Shown here: positions 8,188-16,001 of the stretch, one piece after another
How positions within the stretch are numbered: position 1 is the first letter of the stretch
How the letters are laid out: each line of letters begins with the position of its first letter
NCBI GenBank assembly: GCA_964570005.1
Contig: CAZMWE010000011.1
Location: 1-31,418, forward strand
Reading direction: 5' to 3'
From: JAJZCD01 sp964570005
GTDB taxonomy: Bacteria > Patescibacteriota > Saccharimonadia > Saccharimonadales > UBA4665
Length of the DNA stretch: 31,418 nucleotides
Notes under the pieces: generated by a model
Seen by the model: the letters and a program-made list of their open reading frames with translations, nothing else
Databases searched by the model: none
What the model was told of the DNA's origin: nothing
Made by a program: the position numbers and the translations under genes

Positions 8188-10752
8188 ATGAGATCAGTCA
8201 CGAGGCTTTATACCCAGTTCCAGCCCAACACTTACGACGTAACGTTTGATATTGATGAGGACGCCATGCGCTTTAGTGGTCGCGTGATCATCAAAGGCAA
8301 AAAGGTTGGTCGGCCTGCCCAGCGCATTACACTTCACCAACATGAACTTACAATCACCAGCGCGCAGATTATCAGGCACGACAAAAAAGGCGACCAGGAG
8401 CTACCAATCAAGCGTATCAACCGACAGAACACGCTGCAGGAAGTGCGGCTACACACCGATGGCATGGTCTATCCCGGTGAGTATACACTGACACTAGAGT
8501 TTAAAGCACCGCTCACCACTGGTATGACCGGCATTTACCCTTGTTTCTTTAAAGACGCTGATACTGACAAGCAGCTTGTTATGACCCAGTTTGAGAGCCA
8601 CTATGCCCGCGAGACGTTCCCGTGCATCGATGAACCGGAAGCCAAAGCGGTCTTCAACACCACCTTACGCACGCGCGGTGGCGTGACCGTACTGGGCAAT
8701 ACCCCTGTTATGAAGCAACTGATCGACGGAGATCGACTGATCACCACTTTTGAGCCGACTCCTAAAATGAGTAGCTACCTGCTAGCTTTTGTGTTCGGTG
8801 AGCTTATCAGCAAATCGGTCAAAACCGCCCACGGTACCCTTGTGAACATCTGGGCCACGGTTGCCCAACCCAAGGATTCGCTGGACTTTGCACTTGACGC
8901 CGCCAAGCGCAGCGTGGAGTTCTTTGAAGACTATTTCGGCGTGCCGTACCCCCTCCCCAAACTCGACCATGTAGCCGTACCCGACTTCAGCTCCGGCGCC
9001 ATGGAAAACTGGGGCCTTATAACCTATCGGGAGCGCTTGCTCGTGGCCTATCCCGGCGAAACCGCCCAGAGCACGCTGGAACAGATCGCGCTCGTCATCG
9101 CGCACGAAACCAGCCACCAGTGGTTCGGCAACCTTGTGACCATGCGTTGGTGGAACAACCTGTGGCTCAATGAATCGTTCGCCAATATGATGGAATACCA
9201 GGCCGTGGATAGTATGTTCCCGCAGTGGCATGTATGGGACAGCTTCGTGGCCTACGAGGGCTTAAGCTCGCTGCGACGTGACGCCCTGGCCGGCGTGCAG
9301 GCCGTACAGACCGAAGTACACCAACCTGATGAAATCAGCTCATTGTTCGATCCTTCTATCGTATATGCCAAAGGCGGGCGGTTGCTGTACATGCTCAAAA
9401 ACTATGTCGGCGAAGATGCCTTTCGAACTGGGCTTAAAGCTTATTTTGAAACACATGCTTACGGCAACACCGAGGGTGACGACCTCTGGAAGGCACTGAG
9501 CGAAGCCAGCGGCAAAGATATTGCGGCGTTTATGAATCCGTGGATTCTGCGTAGCGGATTCCCGCTGGTCAGCATCACGCAAGACGGCCGTAAGCTTGAG
9601 CTGACACAGGAGCAATTCCTGGACGATCCCAGCAAAACGGATAAGGAACGGGTGTGGCCCGTCCCGCTATTCTCGAGTTCCGACAAGGCGCCAGTGACTT
9701 TTGATAAGAAACATATCGGTTTTCGGGCGGCAAGCAGTCAGACCGTCATTCTGAACACCGGCTCACGCGGCCAATATCTGGTGCGTTATGTGACTGACCA
9801 ACAAAAAACAGACGTTATTGAACTAGTACGCCAGCAAGAATTGGCTGAGCCTGACCGCCTGATGCTGCTTAATGGCGCCAGCATGCAGTCACGCGCCGGT
9901 TATGAAGCGTATGGCAAGGTACTGGAGATGCTTGATGCCTACACCAAAGAATACAGTGAACCGGTCTGGGACATTATGGCAACGGTCATTGGCGAAGCCC
10001 GGCGATTCATAGATCAGGACAGCACACTCGATGAGCGCATCAAGCCATTTGTCGACAAGCTCGTGGCAGCTCAGGCTGCGCGACTTACCTGGCAAGCCGC
10101 TGATGACGAGGCCGCCGCCGACACCAAACTGCGCGCCCTCGTCTTGGGTTTGAGTACGTACGCTGAAAATACAGCCACGCTCGCAAAAGCCAACGAACTG
10201 TTTGCCACTTACCGTAAAAATCCGGGTGCCGTGCCGGCGGAGCTGCGCGGACTTGTTTTCCTGGTGCCGGTCAAGCAAGGCAGCGACGAAGCATTTGATT
10301 ATTTACTTAAGCTCCACGACACGACCCAAAACGGTGAACTCAAGAGCGACGCCTGCGACGCCTTGACTAGTACGCGCGACCCGCAAAAGGGTGCGCAACT
10401 GTTGGCCCGGCTCACCGACCCTAAGCTCACCAAACCTCAGGACGTCGACCGATGGCTGGTTTACCTGTTACGCAACCGTTACACCCGGGCCACGGCATGG
10501 GACTGGCTGGTCGTAAACTGGCAATGGCTGGAAGACACTTTCAAGAATGACAAATCGTACGATTATCTGCCTCGGTATGCCGCCAGCTGTGTGAATACCC
10601 GCGACTACCAGCAGAAGTTCCGTGATCTGTTTGAAAGCAAACAGGATCAGCCGTTACTGAAGCGTAATATTCAGCTTGGCTTTGAAGAGATCGAGACGCG
10701 TGTTACTTGGCTGGAGCGGGACCTGGCAAGCGTGCAGCAGTTCTTTAAGTGA
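8188..10752 (+). CDS. M1-family zinc aminopeptidase (ERAP/TRF-type)
   Basis: 854 residues, full length for M1 enzymes with an ERAP1-like C-terminal domain. The substrate-recognition motif GAMEN is at 270-274. The zinc site H306-E-T-S-H310 has its third ligand E329 in NNLWLNESFA, exactly 19 residues after the second His. The N-terminal beta-sandwich occupies about 1-190, the thermolysin-like catalytic domain about 200-440, and the helical C-terminal domain about 530-854. There is no signal peptide, so it is likely cytoplasmic, releasing N-terminal residues from peptides. That fits an organism that feeds on peptides from its surroundings or host. The ATG has a weak GATAGG upstream. It is divergent from the 63-aa gene and stands alone. 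Confidence 0.95.
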   Translation: MRSVTRLYTQFQPNTYDVTFDIDEDAMRFSGRVIIKGKKVGRPAQRITLHQHELTITSAQIIRHDKKGDQELPIKRINRQNTLQEVRLHTDGMVYPGEYTLTLEFKAPLTTGMTGIYPCFFKDADTDKQLVMTQFESHYARETFPCIDEPEAKAVFNTTLRTRGGVTVLGNTPVMKQLIDGDRLITTFEPTPKMSSYLLAFVFGELISKSVKTAHGTLVNIWATVAQPKDSLDFALDAAKRSVEFFEDYFGVPYPLPKLDHVAVPDFSSGAMENWGLITYRERLLVAYPGETAQSTLEQIALVIAHETSHQWFGNLVTMRWWNNLWLNESFANMMEYQAVDSMFPQWHVWDSFVAYEGLSSLRRDALAGVQAVQTEVHQPDEISSLFDPSIVYAKGGRLLYMLKNYVGEDAFRTGLKAYFETHAYGNTEGDDLWKALSEASGKDIAAFMNPWILRSGFPLVSITQDGRKLELTQEQFLDDPSKTDKERVWPVPLFSSSDKAPVTFDKKHIGFRAASSQTVILNTGSRGQYLVRYVTDQQKTDVIELVRQQELAEPDRLMLLNGASMQSRAGYEAYGKVLEMLDAYTKEYSEPVWDIMATVIGEARRFIDQDSTLDERIKPFVDKLVAAQAARLTWQAADDEAAADTKLRALVLGLSTYAENTATLAKANELFATYRKNPGAVPAELRGLVFLVPVKQGSDEAFDYLLKLHDTTQNGELKSDACDALTSTRDPQKGAQLLARLTDPKLTKPQDVDRWLVYLLRNRYTRATAWDWLVVNWQWLEDTFKNDKSYDYLPRYAASCVNTRDYQQKFRDLFESKQDQPLLKRNIQLGFEEIETRVTWLERDLASVQQFFK

Positions 10753-11012
10753 TCTGATTTATCTGGTGTCACACTACCCCGATCAGGATGGGTGATACAG
10801 ACTGCCCCTGCTGCAACGTTTTCTACACCGACACAGTAGTCCGCATGATCGACGGCCACCTGTTTTCGTGAAATTACGCATGCATACATATCCAATGCAA
10901 CCCCAACTTGGAGGCGAATCTACGTAACCAAGTTTCGCGGTATTTTACTTCATAAATCTCAGTGATTCTTGCCCATACCGGATAGTAATGTCGATTTCGG
11001 GCGTGTAATTGG
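10753..11012. other. Intergenic region (260 bp), no gene seen
   Basis: It lies at the convergent ends of the M1 aminopeptidase and rnhB. I see no tRNA, no ORF with a ribosome-binding site, and no terminator with a U-tract. Only short imperfect dyads occur (ACCC / GGGT near 10775-10790). Confidence 0.4.
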
Positions 11013-11588
11013 TCACGTTAGCAGTTTGTGGACCGGCTTATAACTGCGGCGATGCATATCGCTCACGCCTAGGCTCTGTAATGCCGCGATATGTTCCGCC
11101 GTGCCGTAGCCGACGTGCCGGGCAAACCCGTAACCGGCATACTTTTTGTCCAAGTCTGCCATATGTGCGTCGCGGGCAACTTTAGCTATAATGCTCGCCG
11201 CACTCACGGAGGAGACGCTGTCGTCAGCCCTCACTACCGCCCGTGCTCTTGGATCGTCCGCGAAATAGTTGATGTTGCCATCAACAATAATCTCGTCGTA
11301 AACCATCCGAATCTTCTCTAATGCACGACTCATAGCCTGGCGAACGCTCTCAGTCAGCCCCATGGCATCAATCTCTCTCGGCTCCACCCAACCTAACCCA
11401 ACTGCCAGTGCATTCTCATGAACCCATTTAGCCGTCAGCTCCCGCTGCTTCTTCGTCAATTTTTTACTATCGCGCACGTGGACGGAGCAATCTTTCAGCT
11501 GGAAATCTGCCGGCAGAATTACTGCTCCGGCAACCAGCGGACCAGCCCAGCAGCCTCTGCCCACTTCGTCTATCCCGACCGTAATCAT
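11013..11588 (-). CDS. rnhB: Ribonuclease HII
   Basis: 191 residues starting at the ATG of M-I-T-V-G-I-D-E-V-G-R-G. This places the catalytic Asp-Glu pair (D7, E8) close to the N-terminus as is normal for RNase HII. The wAGPLVAGAV block and the later DD-SVSAASIIAKVARD segment, with further acidic residues and the conserved Ser/Lys, confirm the family. The enzyme nicks RNA embedded in DNA. The reading frame extends 11 codons further upstream to a TTG, but that extension lies inside the rplS terminator and the -10 element, so it is rejected. TACAAT ends six bases before the ATG, so the mRNA is probably leaderless. Confidence 0.93.
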   Translation of the reverse strand: MITVGIDEVGRGCWAGPLVAGAVILPADFQLKDCSVHVRDSKKLTKKQRELTAKWVHENALAVGLGWVEPREIDAMGLTESVRQAMSRALEKIRMVYDEIIVDGNINYFADDPRARAVVRADDSVSSVSAASIIAKVARDAHMADLDKKYAGYGFARHVGYGTAEHIAALQSLGVSDMHRRSYKPVHKLLT

Positions 11589-11594
11589 ACAGCC

Positions 11595-11603
11595 ATTGTA
11601 GCA
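11595..11603 (-). promoter_or_regulatory. Extended -10 promoter of rnhB, leaderless spacing
   Basis: On the minus strand TGC-TACAAT, with six bases before the ATG at 11588. Transcription would then begin at or next to the start codon. A possible -35 (TTGCCG) lies 15 bp upstream but is part of the rplS terminator stem. Confidence 0.6.
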
Positions 11604-11606
11604 AAC

Positions 11607-11633
11607 AAAAAGCTCCGGCAACTCCGGAGCTTT
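11607..11633 (-). terminator. Rho-independent terminator of rplS
   Basis: A perfect 10-bp stem (AAAGCTCCGG / CCGGAGCTTT) around a 5-base loop, followed on the minus strand by a U-rich run (UUUUUGUUUG). It lies 24 bp after the rplS stop. The rnhB promoter begins immediately after and partly inside it. Confidence 0.88.
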
Positions 11634-11656
11634 AGTGTTGTCACTAAAGAAGGGGT

Positions 11657-12172
11657 TTAAGCTTGTTCGTGGCGAGCCGCAACTTCGGCGGCTTTTTTGT
11701 CGAGCTCAGCCTGCTTAGCCGCCTCTTCAGTAGCCTTAGCTTCTGCTTGGGCAGCAACAGCAGCCTTAGCCTCCGCTTCAGCCTTTTCGGCAGCTTCGTC
11801 ACGAATGTTGTTGACGGCCTGGCGATCAAAGTCCAAACCCTGCAAACGGGCGCTCTTGCCGGTCAGCTTACGCATGTAGCTCAGGTAACTGCGACGGACC
11901 TTGCTCCGCTTTGTCACCTCGATTTTGAGCACTAAAGGAGAATGCACCAAAAAGCTCTTTTCCACGCCTACCCCGGACGCTATACGGCGAACAGTAATCC
12001 GACTAGTGTGGCTGTCCTTGCGGTCAGTGCGAATAACCAGACCCTGAAAGATCTGGACACGCTCCTTGTTGCCTTCGCGGATTTTCTGGTGGACCTTGAC
12101 GGTGTCACCCGAGCGCACATCCACCACGGCGCCTTTTTTGAACGATTGGTTGAGTTGCTTAATGTATTCCAT
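11657..12172 (-). CDS. rplS: 50S ribosomal protein L19 with long C-terminal tail
   Basis: 171 residues; L19 is normally about 115. Residues 1 to about 112 are canonical: F-K-K-G-A-V-V-D-V-R-S-G-D-T-V-K-V near the start, the G-V-G-V-E-K-S-F-L-V-H-S-P core, and S-Y-L-S-Y-M-R-K-L-T-G-K-S-A-R-L. The extra ~55 residues are almost only Ala, Glu, Lys and Gln, predicted to form a long charged helix. L19 sits at the 30S-50S interface. The start is the ATG at 12172, with GGAG seven bases upstream and a TATACT -10 twelve bases upstream; the TTG two codons earlier is unlikely. It is terminated by the hairpin at 11607-11633. Confidence 0.94.
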   Translation of the reverse strand: MEYIKQLNQSFKKGAVVDVRSGDTVKVHQKIREGNKERVQIFQGLVIRTDRKDSHTSRITVRRIASGVGVEKSFLVHSPLVLKIEVTKRSKVRRSYLSYMRKLTGKSARLQGLDFDRQAVNNIRDEAAEKAEAEAKAAVAAQAEAKATEEAAKQAELDKKAAEVAARHEQA

Positions 12173-12184
12173 AGTCAAACTCCG

Positions 12185-12190
12185 AGTATA
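12185..12190 (-). promoter_or_regulatory. -10 element of rplS
   Basis: TATACT on the minus strand in the context TAGCGTATACT, 12 bases before the ATG. The predicted leader is only about 5 nt, so the GGAG at 12180-12183 may lie at the very 5' end of the transcript or be skipped. The same TAGCGTATACT sequence precedes the 193-aa gene. Confidence 0.5.
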
Positions 12191-12233
12191 CGCTATTCTA
12201 CCCCTGAAAGCAAGCAGGTACCTACTCTATGCA

Positions 12234-12815
12234 CTATGCGGCTTGCTGGCGCTGAGATTCCCAGTACTCCGCTGCCCTGGACCACTCATCCGATAGCACT
12301 ATAGGCTCTGGGGTAATATCAACATATGACCCGTCATCAGGGGTAGTATGCGCCGACCCAAGTACAATCTCATCAGGTCGTATACCACCGCTACTAAACC
12401 GAGGATCCTCACTTAAGCGGTAGCCGGCGTCCTCAAGGGCCCGTACAACCTCTTCCGTATGAGGAGCTATGTTAATACCTCCAGATAGATTTACTGCTAA
12501 AATCCGCGGACCAGTTGGACTATCTTGTACGCGGTACTCTCCTACATTGTCTACTCGATGTTTGGCCCAATCAACTGGAGGTTCACCATAGATTGGATTA
12601 TACCCAAAGGGATTGGTTGACCGAACGGCGATAACTTTATCATTGACAACGCGCCCTATTACCCCTCTAACCGAGGGCCAGGGGCTCCCGAATTCTCTGA
12701 CACCACGCAGTTCTCCCATTGCCGCAGCCGCCTTAAATACATCATTCGGCCCCTCTATACTGCCTATTATATCCTTTTCGGACGCCTGTGGCCCAGTTGC
12801 AAGATCTTCACCCAT
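12234..12815 (-). CDS. Hypothetical protein (193 aa)
   Basis: Not recognised. 193 residues, acidic and soluble, with no membrane segment or signal peptide. It is rich in Gly, Pro and Asp (NPFGYNPIYGEPPVDW, GGIRPDEIVLG). The segment ILAVNLSGGINIAPHTEEVVRALEDAGYRL looks like an alpha/beta unit. The ATG has an AAAGGGAA ribosome-binding site at good spacing and a TATACT -10 at 12838-12843, just past the end of pilB, so it is expressed independently. GC is lower than in pilB (29 of 60 bases in 12361-12420), hinting at acquisition or relaxed constraint. It is followed after 61 bp by rplS in the same direction. Confidence 0.65.
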   Translation of the reverse strand: MGEDLATGPQASEKDIIGSIEGPNDVFKAAAAMGELRGVREFGSPWPSVRGVIGRVVNDKVIAVRSTNPFGYNPIYGEPPVDWAKHRVDNVGEYRVQDSPTGPRILAVNLSGGINIAPHTEEVVRALEDAGYRLSEDPRFSSGGIRPDEIVLGSAHTTPDDGSYVDITPEPIVLSDEWSRAAEYWESQRQQAA

Positions 12816-12822
12816 AGTTAGA

Positions 12823-12843
12823 TTCCCTTTCGTCCTCAGTATA
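12823..12843 (-). promoter_or_regulatory. -10 element and ribosome-binding site of the 193-aa gene
   Basis: TATACT (12838-12843) and AAAGGGAA (12823-12830) on the minus strand, seven bases before the ATG. The -10 shares the box TAGCGTATACT with the rplS promoter. Confidence 0.5.
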
Positions 12844-12848
12844 CGCTA

Positions 12849-14456
12849 CTACCCGACAACGCGGTAGACTTCTTCAAGCGTGGTCTGGCCGGCACAGACT
12901 TTGAGGATACCGTCCTGCAGCATGGTGCGCATGCCGCTTTGGGTGGCAGCCGCCTCGATCTCCTGTGCTGATAGAATGCTGGCAGGATGTTCGAGAATCT
13001 GGCGTATGGGGCCGGTCATCCGGAACTGTTCGCGAATTGCCAGCTGGCCTTGAAAACCATATGGGTTTTCGGCGGATGAGCCCGGTTTGAACAACTGCAG
13101 CTGGCTGAGGTCAGGTTTGGCAATGTCGGCAGGTAGCGTTGCGATTACTTGTTGTATTTTTGATAACTCTTCCGCAGAAGGTTGGTAAAGCTGTTTCGTC
13201 GCGTCATCCAATCGGCGGATTAGGCGCTGGGCCATAACCAGGCGAATAGCCGACACGAACAAGGGGTTCTGGCCGATGATGTCCATCAGCCGCACCAGCG
13301 CCTCAGCGGCAGACCCAGCATGGTAAGTCGTGAGCACCAGGTGCCCGGTCAGGCTGGCTTGCAGCGCAGTCTTGGCGGTGTCATTATCACGGACCTCGCC
13401 GACCATGACGATATCAGGATCAAGCCGGAGTGTCGCCCGCAGCTTATCTCCAAACCTGGCGTCTTCGCCGTGCTCGCTGGAATGCACAGAGATTTGCGTA
13501 ACACCGGGGAACTGGTACTCTACCGGGTCCTCGATGGTGATAAGCTTGCGCTCTTCGCTATTGAGCGAGTTCAGGATGGAATACAGTGTGGTGGTCTTGC
13601 CCGAGCCTGTTGGGCCAACGATCATCACCAGGCCGCTGGGCTTCTTGATAATATCGTCCAGGACCGCGCGCTCCTCCTGGCTTAAGCCCAGACGATCCAA
13701 GCTGTACCGCGCCGCATCCATGTTAAACAAGCGCATAACGACATCCATGCCGTTGATAGTCGGCACGGTCTCAAGACGCACATTCACGTCCACCTGCGTG
13801 CCATCGGCCATGGTGACTTTTTGGCTGATGTGACCCTGCTGGGCCTCATCCGCACTAGTGCTGACATTGCCGGCACTAGCGATGGCACCCACAAGCACCC
13901 GGTACTTATCATGCAGGAGCCGGGCGATAGGATGCAGCACCCCATCAATACGGAAACGAATACGCACATCCTTGGCTTGCGTTTCGATGTGGATATCGCT
14001 GGCGTTCAACCGGTGAGCCTGACTGACCAAGTAGGCCAGCATATCATCGGCGCGCACCCGAGTGAGCGTCTGCGATACCTGTGCGACCAGGTCGGCGTTG
14101 CCGGCGGTACTAACATCAATATCCTGGTACTCAACTTTCGGCGGCGGATTGTACAGCAGCATGTACTCGCGGTAACCAGCATCGGAAATGAGTGTAAAGG
14201 CCACGCGCTGGTCGGTAAAGCGCTCGCGCAGCTGGTTCATGGTTTGTTGCGAGGTCGTGGTAGTAACACCAAATAAGATATTGCTGCGGTCCGCTTGCAA
14301 TGGGATGAGACGGTACCGCTGCAATTCCTCAATTGTCAGAACGTCTTTATATAACTGCTTGTCCCCAGGCGCGGAAGTATCAAAGTAGGAAACGCGCAGC
14401 ACCTCGGCGCGATGTGCAGTCGAGCGCTCTTGGTCCCGGCGGGCATCTTGGCTCAT
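12849..14456 (-). CDS. pilB: Type IV pilus assembly / type II secretion ATPase (PilB/GspE family)
   Basis: 535 residues from the ATG at 14456. A short N-terminal domain (about 30-110) precedes the secretion-ATPase core. Visible motifs are the N-terminal subdomain with SDIHIE, Walker A GPTGSGKT at 281-288, an Asp box (TIEDPVEYQFPG), Walker B (PDIVMVGEVRDNDTA) and the His box (GHLVLTTYHAGSAAEALVRL). The tetracysteine zinc site of many PilB/GspE proteins is absent. It powers pilus extension or secretion from the cytoplasmic face. The frame continues seven codons upstream to a GTG, but that extension spans the TATAAT promoter, so the internal ATG is preferred. No other pil genes adjoin; the pilin-like gene is about 14 kb away. 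Confidence 0.93.
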   Translation of the reverse strand: MSQDARRDQERSTAHRAEVLRVSYFDTSAPGDKQLYKDVLTIEELQRYRLIPLQADRSNILFGVTTTTSQQTMNQLRERFTDQRVAFTLISDAGYREYMLLYNPPPKVEYQDIDVSTAGNADLVAQVSQTLTRVRADDMLAYLVSQAHRLNASDIHIETQAKDVRIRFRIDGVLHPIARLLHDKYRVLVGAIASAGNVSTSADEAQQGHISQKVTMADGTQVDVNVRLETVPTINGMDVVMRLFNMDAARYSLDRLGLSQEERAVLDDIIKKPSGLVMIVGPTGSGKTTTLYSILNSLNSEERKLITIEDPVEYQFPGVTQISVHSSEHGEDARFGDKLRATLRLDPDIVMVGEVRDNDTAKTALQASLTGHLVLTTYHAGSAAEALVRLMDIIGQNPLFVSAIRLVMAQRLIRRLDDATKQLYQPSAEELSKIQQVIATLPADIAKPDLSQLQLFKPGSSAENPYGFQGQLAIREQFRMTGPIRQILEHPASILSAQEIEAAATQSGMRTMLQDGILKVCAGQTTLEEVYRVVG

Positions 14457-14464
14457 ATCGCTAC

Positions 14465-14512
14465 TTATTATAGGCACTAGCAGTATATTCTGCTAGCCCG
14501 GCTTGCTACACT
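14465..14512. promoter_or_regulatory. Divergent promoter region pilB / trmH-like with perfect dyad
   Basis: For pilB (minus): TATAAT at 14467-14472, ten bases before its ATG, with a second TATACT inside the dyad. For the methyltransferase (plus): extended -10 TGC-TACACT at 14504-14512, six bases before its ATG, indicating a leaderless mRNA. Between them lies a perfect inverted repeat, CTAGCAG-N6-CTGCTAG (14477-14496), a candidate operator serving both genes. Confidence 0.55.
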
Positions 14513-14518
14513 TGGCAT

Positions 14519-15013
14519 ATGACTGATATTGCTGTGATAGTCCATGATATCCGCAGCACGCACAACGTAGGATCGCTGCTGCGCACCTGCGAAGGGCTGG
14601 GAATTTCGCAGATGTACTTCACGGGCTACACACCCTATCCTGCCATGCGCGGCGACAAACGATTGCCGCATATCGTTCAGAAGCTGACCGCTCAGATACA
14701 CAAAACTGCGCTGGATGCTGAAACGCTGGTGCCGTGGACGCATGCTGACGATGTAACTGCTTGTATCAGAGACCTGCGAGCCAAAGGTTATATGATAATC
14801 GCCCTGGAACAGGCGGCAGGCAGCGTACCGTTACCAGAGTATCGACCACCGGAAAAAGTCGCTCTGCTACTGGGCCGCGAGGTGGAAGGTATTGAGCCGA
14901 AGCTGCTGAAGCTCTGCGACGCCATTCTAGAAATCCCCATGTTCGGCCAGAAAGAGTCATTCAACGTCGTGCAAGCGGCGGCAATGGCCCTATATCAATT
15001 CCGCTTTTGCTAA
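14519..15013 (+). CDS. TrmH/SpoU-family RNA 2'-O-methyltransferase
   Basis: 164 residues, a minimal SPOUT methyltransferase without extra RNA-binding domains. All three family motifs are present: motif 1 N16-V-G-S-L-L-R-T (RNA and catalysis), motif 2 L-L-L-G-R-E-V-E-G-I near 118 (SAM pocket), and motif 3 I-P-M-F-G-Q-K-E-S-F-N-V-V-Q-A-A-A near 140 (trefoil knot). It methylates ribose in tRNA or rRNA; the exact target cannot be told from sequence. The start is the first ATG, immediately downstream of an extended -10, with no Shine-Dalgarno sequence. It is followed by the CAP-domain gene after 43 bp, which has its own promoter. Confidence 0.9.
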   Translation: MTDIAVIVHDIRSTHNVGSLLRTCEGLGISQMYFTGYTPYPAMRGDKRLPHIVQKLTAQIHKTALDAETLVPWTHADDVTACIRDLRAKGYMIIALEQAAGSVPLPEYRPPEKVALLLGREVEGIEPKLLKLCDAILEIPMFGQKESFNVVQAAAMALYQFRFC

Positions 15014-15024
15014 GCACCTATGCT

Positions 15025-15033
15025 TGATATACT
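15025..15033 (+). promoter_or_regulatory. Extended -10 promoter of the CAP-domain gene
   Basis: TGA-TATACT, 23 bases before the ATG at 15057. The leader carries a purine-rich AGAGAG stretch directly before the start. This is a conventional leader, in contrast to the leaderless gene upstream. Confidence 0.55.
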
Positions 15034-15056
15034 AAAAATAAGTAGCAGACAGAGAG

Positions 15057-15950
15057 ATGACGCTCACTAAACCAAAAACCCATCGGCTATCGTCTAATCA
15101 GCGCAAGCGGCTGGGGCAACACCACAACCACGACAGCAAGCATTATGTCAAAACTTACTGGCCGTATTTGCCGATAGTTGCGGTCCTGCTCGCCGGGTTT
15201 GTCGCAAATATCACGCTGAACCGCCAGCATCACAATGTGCTGGGTTATGGAACCGATATCAGTCCGCAGGTGCTGCTAGCTGAGACGAATGGTCAGCGCG
15301 TGTCAGCGCACGAACCGGCGTTACAGCTAAACGCTCAGCTGACCGCGGCCGCACAGGCCAAGGCTAACGACATGGCAAAACGTAACTACTGGAACCATGT
15401 GACGCCAGACGGGCAGCAGCCCTGGATTTTTATGAATGCGGCCGGCTACCAGTACGAAGCAGCTGGGGAGAATCTAGCGTACGGCTTTAGCACTAGCGAC
15501 CAGGTAATGACCGCCTGGCTAAACAGTCCCGAACATCGCGCCAATATTCTTGACGCCGATTATCAAGACATTGGCTTTGCCACTGCCAATGCACCGGATT
15601 ACCAAGGCACCGGGCCGGAGACCATTATCGTTGCCCTGTACGGCGAGCCCGTGGGCATGATCAGCCGCTCAACTAACAACTACACTTCCGCACCAGTGCC
15701 ACTCGGGGCAAAAACCGTTTCGGTCACCCGGCTACAACTGCTGGATTCCACCAATGTGGCAGCCATGGCAGTAGCCGCCATTGCCGGAGCCGCACTAATG
15801 CTGTTCTTTATACGACATGCCCTAGCCTGGCACAAGGTATTGATACGGGGTGAACAATTCTTTATCGGCCATCCGTTTTTCGACGCGCTGTTAGTATCGC
15901 TTGTAGTACTCGCTACGGTGCTGGCACATGCGGCCGGAACAATTCTATAG
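15057..15950 (+). CDS. CAP/SCP-domain membrane protein
   Basis: 297 residues. A His/Lys/Arg-rich cytoplasmic N-terminus precedes a membrane segment at about 37-54. A CAP (SCP/PR-1-like) domain then spans about 85-195. Family landmarks are the helix with LNAQLTAAAQAKANDMA, the H114 of W-N-H-V-T-P-D-G, the GENLAYGF motif at 137-144, W154 with N-S-P-E-H-R-A-N-I-L at 156-165, and D-I-G-F-A followed by the terminal strand IIVALYGEP. Two further hydrophobic segments lie at about 234-252 and 274-295. The CAP domain should face outside. Bacterial CAP proteins are of largely unknown biochemical role and are often linked to the cell surface. The start is supported by the upstream AGAGAG and promoter. 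Confidence 0.9.
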   Translation: MTLTKPKTHRLSSNQRKRLGQHHNHDSKHYVKTYWPYLPIVAVLLAGFVANITLNRQHHNVLGYGTDISPQVLLAETNGQRVSAHEPALQLNAQLTAAAQAKANDMAKRNYWNHVTPDGQQPWIFMNAAGYQYEAAGENLAYGFSTSDQVMTAWLNSPEHRANILDADYQDIGFATANAPDYQGTGPETIIVALYGEPVGMISRSTNNYTSAPVPLGAKTVSVTRLQLLDSTNVAAMAVAAIAGAALMLFFIRHALAWHKVLIRGEQFFIGHPFFDALLVSLVVLATVLAHAAGTIL

Positions 15951-16001
15951 CCAGCGTCAATAAACCGCCCCTGTTAATCAAGACTCGGGAGCCCATTCTA
16001 G

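Noticed and set aside
10671..10895. 74-aa minus-strand ORF at the end of the M1 gene
   Set aside because: It overlaps M1 coding sequence by about 80 bases, lacks a ribosome-binding site, and resembles nothing known.
11589..11621. Upstream extension of rnhB by 11 codons to a TTG
   Set aside because: The extension lies within the rplS terminator stem and U-tract and over the TACAAT -10; the internal ATG gives the normal RNase HII N-terminus.
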